Positions 59,411 to 64,000 of a stretch of 64,000 nt of DNA are shown here, one piece after another; position 1 is the first letter of the stretch, and each line of letters opens with the position of its first letter. The stretch lies in the NCBI GenBank assembly GCA_943369295.1, contig CALRMU020000003.1, forward strand, positions 310,001 through 374,000, written 5' to 3'. The notes under the pieces were generated by a model, which saw nothing but the letters and a program-made list of their open reading frames with translations, searched no databases and was not told the origin of the DNA. Made by a program: the position numbers and the translations under genes. This stretch comes from JAKRSE01 sp943369295 (lineage in GTDB: Bacteria; Armatimonadota; Fimbriimonadia; Fimbriimonadales; Fimbriimonadaceae).

Positions 59411-62400
59411 TTAGGGCTTTCTCACTGCTGTCTTCGGGGCAGGTCGGCCCAGAAGAGAAGCGAGATCAAAAGCTCCTCCACTGCTGCCGCCGCCACCAAG
59501 AGTTTCCATGGCGTTCAGGGCCTTTCCGGCTCTGTCTCTCAGCTCTGCGTAATGAAGCTTGCTGGCAGAATCGGCTGGCTTAACCTTGCCCAGAGCGGTG
59601 TGAAGTTCTTTCAACTGAGCCCAGGCATAGAGGTTAATGTCAGACCGGCTGCTGGTCTGCTTGATACCCATGTCAATGATCTTGTCAAGATAGGCACGGT
59701 GCAGCTGACGTCGAAGCATGGAGACTTCAGAGTTGGTCCAAAGCTCGCTCCACACTGCTGTTCCCATCTTCTCGAAGACTTCTTTGACCGTCAAGGGCTT
59801 CTCACCAGGAGCAGACTTCCAGTCAAAGTTCATGATTCGGCTCAGAGTTCCGCGGCTGAAGGCGGCATTAAGTCCGGCCTGCTGAACTGCGGCAATCTGG
59901 TCCATCACGGCGTAGTCGTCGTAAGAGGCCAGCATAGCTTCTGTGAAGCCAGCCTTCGGGTTCTGCTGGAACATTCGGTAGTAGCTTTTGGGGAAGTTAA
60001 AGACCTTCTCATCGAAAATCCCCTTCACAATCAGATCCAAAGCTCTTCTCTGATCTTTACCAGAGACTGGGTTGAAGGGGGCTCCTGCACCAGGATCACC
60101 CTTCTTAGCGAAGGTCCTGCGGACACCACCCAGGTAGCGAGTTGCACTTGAAACCGAGGAAGTGTAGAGGCTGAGAAGCCCGTTGAAGGCTCGCGTGAAC
60201 TCGTAGTAGCTTTCTCCAAATCCTGGCTTTCTTTCGCCTAGAGTCATGAGAAGCTTGTGGGCCAGTTTAGACTCGGCTTCGTAGTAGGACAGAGGATCAG
60301 CGCTCATGTCGAAGCGGGCATTGAAGGGGTCAAGTCCATCTGCCTGCTCGTCTGACTGGTAGCCCAATCCCCATCTGGCGCCAAGAGCGGCGATAGGAGC
60401 GAGAACCTTTGCGTCGTCTTCCGGCTTGGTCGTTCCGGTGGGGAAGTAGCCGTAGCGGATAGCCCAGTAGTCGTAGTCACCCAGGTCCCTGCCGAAGAAG
60501 GGAACATTGGGGCGGCCGAGGGCCTGAGCATTGTAAGGAATGTAATCCATCACAGAAGCAGCCGTGTTGTGCTTCTGGACAAGAGCGGGATCAGCAAGCT
60601 GAGCCATGGTCAGCTGGTTGCTGGCCACAAAGTTGTGCCGAAGCCCAAGAATGTGACCCATTTCGTGCTGGATAACCGAGTAAAGGTACTCCTGCTCAAA
60701 CTGAACAAGTCTCTCTGGAGCCATCGCTCCTTCCTTGGCCATGATTGCCATGGCTCCCATGGCAGCACGAGCCGCTGTTGCCTTCTGCAGATCGCATTTG
60801 GCGCAGGAGTGAGCGTGATCGGAATGCTTGTGGGCATCGCCAGAATCAATGGCGTCGAGCTTTGCGCGAGCGGCCTTAAAGGCTTCGGCAGGCTTAACCG
60901 TATCCCACTCGCCTTTAATGGCTCGAAGGAAGTTGGCATCTAGAGTAATGCTGGCGTTCAAGATCTCGCCTGTTAAAGGGTTGACCCTGAAGTTCGCCAC
61001 GGCATAAGCGTCGCCAGGAGAGGCGACAAAGCGAACCACGTTGTAGCGCATGTCGGCGTGGTCAAACTCAGCCTTGTCAGGAATCTGCTTGACGACGACA
61101 GCGTTCTTGAAGCCAATCCTTTCAAAGGCTTTGTTCCAGCTGAGGATGGCATCGGCCACCGGCTTTCGATACTTCTCAGGGAAGGCGTTATCCACCCAGA
61201 AAGTGATAGGGGTGACGGGATCAGAAAGCTCCGCATTTGGTTCTTTCTTGATCAAGTTCCATCGTGTGATGTTTTGAACGACCTGATCTCTCTGATCAGG
61301 CCTGCTCAAGTCACGGTAAGCGGTCTGGAAGTAGCCGACTCTGCTGTCAGCCCTTCGCATCTGAAACCCGTTGTTGGTGGGGAGGGCAAAAAGGTTGTAG
61401 ACAACCTGCACGGTCAATCCGCGAGGATCGGCTGTGGCAGGGAAGTTTGAACCGAGGACTTCTTCGAAGCCTCTTGCTGAACCTCTGCCGCTGAAGTTGA
61501 AAGAAACCTCTGCATAGAGGTTGGTCGGGAAGACCTTAAGTTCCTTGACGAAAGTCTTTTCTCTGTCTGGGCTGAAGTTTCCACCACCGCCTCCAAGCAA
61601 AGCAGCCAAGGATCCACCACCACCCTGAACCTTCTCAGAAAGCTGAGAAATGTTGCTCAGGAAGAGCTGAGAAATGTCGATAAGGACAGAATCTCGGTTT
61701 GGCTGTCGGCCCTCAATGTCGAAAGATTCGATGTAGGAATCTGAGAAGGATCTTTGAAGAACCCTTTCCATCTCTGCCGAGCCAGGTGCCTGCCAAGAGT
61801 AGTTAGGAACCTTGAGGAAGATTTTCTTGGTTGGTGTTTCTTCGAAGGTGAAGACGAGATCATTGACCGGGTCTCCAGCGACTACCTGGCTGGAATTTCC
61901 AGTCGAAGCAGTTGTCTGAAGGATAAAGAGCTGGCCAAGCTGGCTCTTTTTGATTTCAAGGAAGTGCCGTGTTCGTGATTCTTCAACCTTTCGGTAGAGG
62001 GTGAAAAGACCCTCAAACTTCTCCCATCCTTTGGTTTTGAAGTCAATAGAGTTCTTGTCTTCTTCTGGCTTTGGTTCAGCGGGCTTGGTTTCAGCCGGCT
62101 TGGTTGAATCGGGCTTCGTTTCGGCAGGTTTTGTATCCGCTGGTTGTACTTGTGCCGCCGCACCAAATAGGCTCCCGGAAGTTTTGGATCCTGCACTGGA
62201 TAGCGAAGCGACGATTTCCTCTTCTGAACCAAAGTCGAATGGAACCTGCTCGAAGCTGTTTTCGGACTTGACGACATCGCCCGAGTTAAGCTCTACCCAG
62301 TGAATTCCTCGCCCCTTTATGCCTTTGCTGTCGGCCTCAGAATAAGAAAATTCAATCTTTGCTGTCTTTTCGCCCCCAACTGTTTCAAAGGCGACAAGCT

Positions 62401-63022
62401 TGTAGTTCGAAGTCCCTTCAAGAGTGCCCCAGTCCTTGTTGGCCGCAAACTTATGGCTCCAAGCACTGCCGACTGTCACAGCTTCCTGGGCATAGACCAT
62501 CGATGTCGCCTGGCTGAGCCTGACGTTCAGAGTGTCAGATTCATCCTCTTCGGCACCTGTGGCGCCCTTTTCTTTGGTCGCGATGGTGATGCCACGAGAA
62601 TTGAGTGTGTAGATCGATCCGTTTTCACCGGGATCGTTCTCTTCGTCCGGAAGATCCTCGCCGTTGATCTTGACCTTCTGAGTCAGAACAGTTAGATCGA
62701 ATTCGACAGATCCATCTGCATTGACCTTGGTGACCTTTGTTTCGCTCGTTTCTTCTGAGTTGAGCTTCAGGGTCTCGCCTTGAAAGTTAACAGTGAAATC
62801 CGCTTTGCTGGCGTATTTGGCTGACTTGCCAACCTCGCCCTTCACCCTTAGAGTGACTTTTTCTGGAGCTTGGAGAGGCGCCGCCGAGACCACAATGGCC
62901 ATGAGGGCGAGAAGGGGAACCGCCAAATGCAGGCGATTAGGCTGGGACAGCCGGGACATGGGTGAAATGATGGCAGATTTAAGGGCCAATCTCAGGCCGG
63001 ACACACTCTTATTTTTCAGCAT
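59411..63022 (-). CDS. Large secreted zinc metalloprotease (DUF5117/DUF5118 type)
   Basis: 1203 residues from ATG 63022, 11 bases after the dinB-like stop; ATG 62959 also precedes a good signal peptide (HLAVPLLALMAIVVSA), so the true start is uncertain. The N-terminal 300 residues are beta-rich, then a Lys/Pro/Glu/Thr-repeat linker (TKPAETKPDSTKPAETKP). The middle and C-terminal parts resemble gluzincin-like proteases with the active site QHEMGHILGLRHNF near residue 790. The C-terminal tail is helical. Likely degrades extracellular protein. Confidence 0.86.
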   Translation of the reverse strand: MLKNKSVSGLRLALKSAIISPMSRLSQPNRLHLAVPLLALMAIVVSAAPLQAPEKVTLRVKGEVGKSAKYASKADFTVNFQGETLKLNSEETSETKVTKVNADGSVEFDLTVLTQKVKINGEDLPDEENDPGENGSIYTLNSRGITIATKEKGATGAEEDESDTLNVRLSQATSMVYAQEAVTVGSAWSHKFAANKDWGTLEGTSNYKLVAFETVGGEKTAKIEFSYSEADSKGIKGRGIHWVELNSGDVVKSENSFEQVPFDFGSEEEIVASLSSAGSKTSGSLFGAAAQVQPADTKPAETKPDSTKPAETKPAEPKPEEDKNSIDFKTKGWEKFEGLFTLYRKVEESRTRHFLEIKKSQLGQLFILQTTASTGNSSQVVAGDPVNDLVFTFEETPTKKIFLKVPNYSWQAPGSAEMERVLQRSFSDSYIESFDIEGRQPNRDSVLIDISQLFLSNISQLSEKVQGGGGSLAALLGGGGGNFSPDREKTFVKELKVFPTNLYAEVSFNFSGRGSARGFEEVLGSNFPATADPRGLTVQVVYNLFALPTNNGFQMRRADSRVGYFQTAYRDLSRPDQRDQVVQNITRWNLIKKEPNAELSDPVTPITFWVDNAFPEKYRKPVADAILSWNKAFERIGFKNAVVVKQIPDKAEFDHADMRYNVVRFVASPGDAYAVANFRVNPLTGEILNASITLDANFLRAIKGEWDTVKPAEAFKAARAKLDAIDSGDAHKHSDHAHSCAKCDLQKATAARAAMGAMAIMAKEGAMAPERLVQFEQEYLYSVIQHEMGHILGLRHNFVASNQLTMAQLADPALVQKHNTAASVMDYIPYNAQALGRPNVPFFGRDLGDYDYWAIRYGYFPTGTTKPEDDAKVLAPIAALGARWGLGYQSDEQADGLDPFNARFDMSADPLSYYEAESKLAHKLLMTLGERKPGFGESYYEFTRAFNGLLSLYTSSVSSATRYLGGVRRTFAKKGDPGAGAPFNPVSGKDQRRALDLIVKGIFDEKVFNFPKSYYRMFQQNPKAGFTEAMLASYDDYAVMDQIAAVQQAGLNAAFSRGTLSRIMNFDWKSAPGEKPLTVKEVFEKMGTAVWSELWTNSEVSMLRRQLHRAYLDKIIDMGIKQTSSRSDINLYAWAQLKELHTALGKVKPADSASKLHYAELRDRAGKALNAMETLGGGGSSGGAFDLASLLGRPAPKTAVRKP

Positions 63023-63032
63023 AGCGTCACTC

Positions 63033-63500
63033 TCAAACCCAGTGGATTTCTGCATCGCCGTTTAGTGACTGAATGTAGTTCAACTGTCCGTCGTGATAGC
63101 TAAGATGAATAAGCACCACCGAAGCAAGCTTGTAACGGCTCGTTTCGTTTTCGCCAATCATCACAGGGGCGATGAGTTCTTCATCCGAAAGACTGGCCAA
63201 AGCCTCCGTGACCTCTGAAACTGACTTGCTGACGAGATCAATCAGAGCCTCTTGACTGGCATGTTCTTCAGGAACAGTCGCCCAAGCTTCAAAGGGCCAA
63301 GGGCCAGGGTCGTCGCCCCTCAGTCTGGCTGCCACCCTTTGGTTGACAATGGCGACTTCGTATGAAAAGTCTGCCCCTTTTCGGGCCGCGCCACCCAAAG
63401 ATGCTGTCAAGTGGTCTGTGGTCAGACTTTCAAGGTCTTTAACGTAGTCTTTGCCCGCGCCTTCGATAAGTTCAATAAGGCTGTCTCTGAAAGAAGACAT
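63033..63500 (-). CDS. DinB-family protein
   Basis: 155 residues, four-helix bundle DinB-like fold: MSSFRDSLIELIEGAGKDY, the middle helix with VAIVNQRVAARLRG (in place of the first metal His), and KLASVVLIHLSYHDGQLNYIQSL with two conserved-position His. DinB proteins are often thiol- or metal-dependent transferases; substrate unknown. The metalloprotease gene follows 11 bases later and may be co-transcribed. Confidence 0.85.
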   Translation of the reverse strand: MSSFRDSLIELIEGAGKDYVKDLESLTTDHLTASLGGAARKGADFSYEVAIVNQRVAARLRGDDPGPWPFEAWATVPEEHASQEALIDLVSKSVSEVTEALASLSDEELIAPVMIGENETSRYKLASVVLIHLSYHDGQLNYIQSLNGDAEIHWV

Positions 63501-63533
63501 AATCCCATCTTTACCGTTTCGGACACCGAATTG

Positions 63534-64000
63534 TTACTGGCACATGGCAAAAACCCGAATTCTGCCCAAAGAAAAAAGGGGGACTCCCGAAGGTGGATCG
63601 AGGGTGATCCTGATTGTTCTTCCTCGCTGCGAATTGTTCAGCCTTAGATGACAGGAATCCTGGGCCCATCGGTTCTGTCGGTCCTGATGAGGGGCATGCC
63701 ACCAGCCGGCGACCTCGTCGTCGAAAAACACCCTGGCTCTCTGAAGCCCATGAAAAGCGTCGAACGCTCTTTCGATAATCAGAATCTGGGCCTCTGGTGG
63801 GATGGTCACATTCCAAAAAGCTCTGTTGAGATGACAGAAGACTGGCTGCGAAAGGAGTTCACCGCGTCCGTTTCTAGCCTCTAGAATTTCGATCTGACTT
63901 GCTCTTTCAACTGAAAACCCCACTTCTTCGATTCCAGTCTGGTCTGCTGGATAGAACTCGGCAAGCTTAACTAGTTGTGCGGAGATATAAAAGCAGGATA
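63534..64000 (-). CDS. Hypothetical protein (partial, 5' end outside window)
   Basis: An open frame runs to the window edge, at least 154 codons, with stop at 63534; the segment is protein-like throughout (SAQLVKLAEFYPADQTGIEE, then VFFDDEVAGWWHAPH, and ending with GVPLFSLGRIRVF). Beta-rich, jelly-roll-like at the end. The plus strand also carries a 78-codon frame here, which is less protein-like. No family is recognised. It may precede the DinB gene in one transcript (33-base gap). Confidence 0.6.
   Translation of the reverse strand, partial: SCFYISAQLVKLAEFYPADQTGIEEVGFSVERASQIEILEARNGRGELLSQPVFCHLNRAFWNVTIPPEAQILIIERAFDAFHGLQRARVFFDDEVAGWWHAPHQDRQNRWAQDSCHLRLNNSQRGRTIRITLDPPSGVPLFSLGRIRVFAMCQ

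Overview
The window looks like a chromosomal segment of a free-living, probably aerobic bacterium of moderate GC. It has housekeeping genes (rpoZ, dnaJ, prmA, rsmE, rph, proC, sdhB), secreted or lipoprotein-like proteins and several genes without a clear Shine-Dalgarno. The mix of large DUF1800 proteins, tandem secreted amidohydrolases, GH18 enzymes, Asp-box proteins and a HEMGH metalloprotease suggests a group such as Armatimonadota (Fimbriimonadia-like). That placement is inference from gene content, not from a marker alignment.

1-8.3 kb is chromosomal: a cut DsbD-like protein, a degenerate pilin-like protein, a solitary sdhB, a wecG/tagA glycosyltransferase coupled to a PduO-type cobalamin adenosyltransferase, proC, hpd, a peroxiredoxin-like protein and a zinc alcohol dehydrogenase, with clear terminators between several of them.

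8.37-27.58 kb is an integrated genomic island of about 19.15 kb. It sits in the 3' end of tRNA-Thr(CGT), which stays intact on the left. A 53-bp exact copy of the tRNA 3' end and its flank marks the right end, beside a tyrosine integrase. The cargo is a complete type 1 BREX anti-phage operon in canonical order (brxA-brxB-brxC-pglX-pglZ-brxL), with every junction overlapping. Downstream on the same strand is an archaeo-eukaryotic-primase-like protein. Upstream are a serine recombinase, a 26-bp inverted repeat abutting the brxA start, and a short divergent reading frame that runs into a C9 tract. The left kilobase of the island has no convincing gene.

27.7-45 kb is chromosomal again: an HD-domain (RelA/SpoT-like) hydrolase, a membrane collagen-like protein, a CAP-domain protein with a short gene overlapping its start, two coupled secreted amidohydrolases (three domains, only one with an intact metal site), a GH18 protein, an oxidoreductase, an enoyl-CoA hydratase coupled to a biotin carboxylase that lacks its biotin carrier domain, two DUF1800 proteins around rtcB, and two kinds of palindromic repeat (an inverted pair near 38.8 kb and a 46-bp tandem array near 44 kb).

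45-64 kb holds tRNA-Ser(GGA), dgt, a trans-sulfuration enzyme, and a run rpoZ (with a long acidic tail)-dnaJ-prmA-rsmE-rph. Then follow a GyrI-like protein, a second GH18 enzyme, a dienelactone hydrolase operon, a large Asp-box protein, a PadR/membrane-protein pair with a palindromic operator candidate, a c-type cytochrome, a 1.2-kilo-residue metalloprotease, a DinB protein and a gene cut by the window end.
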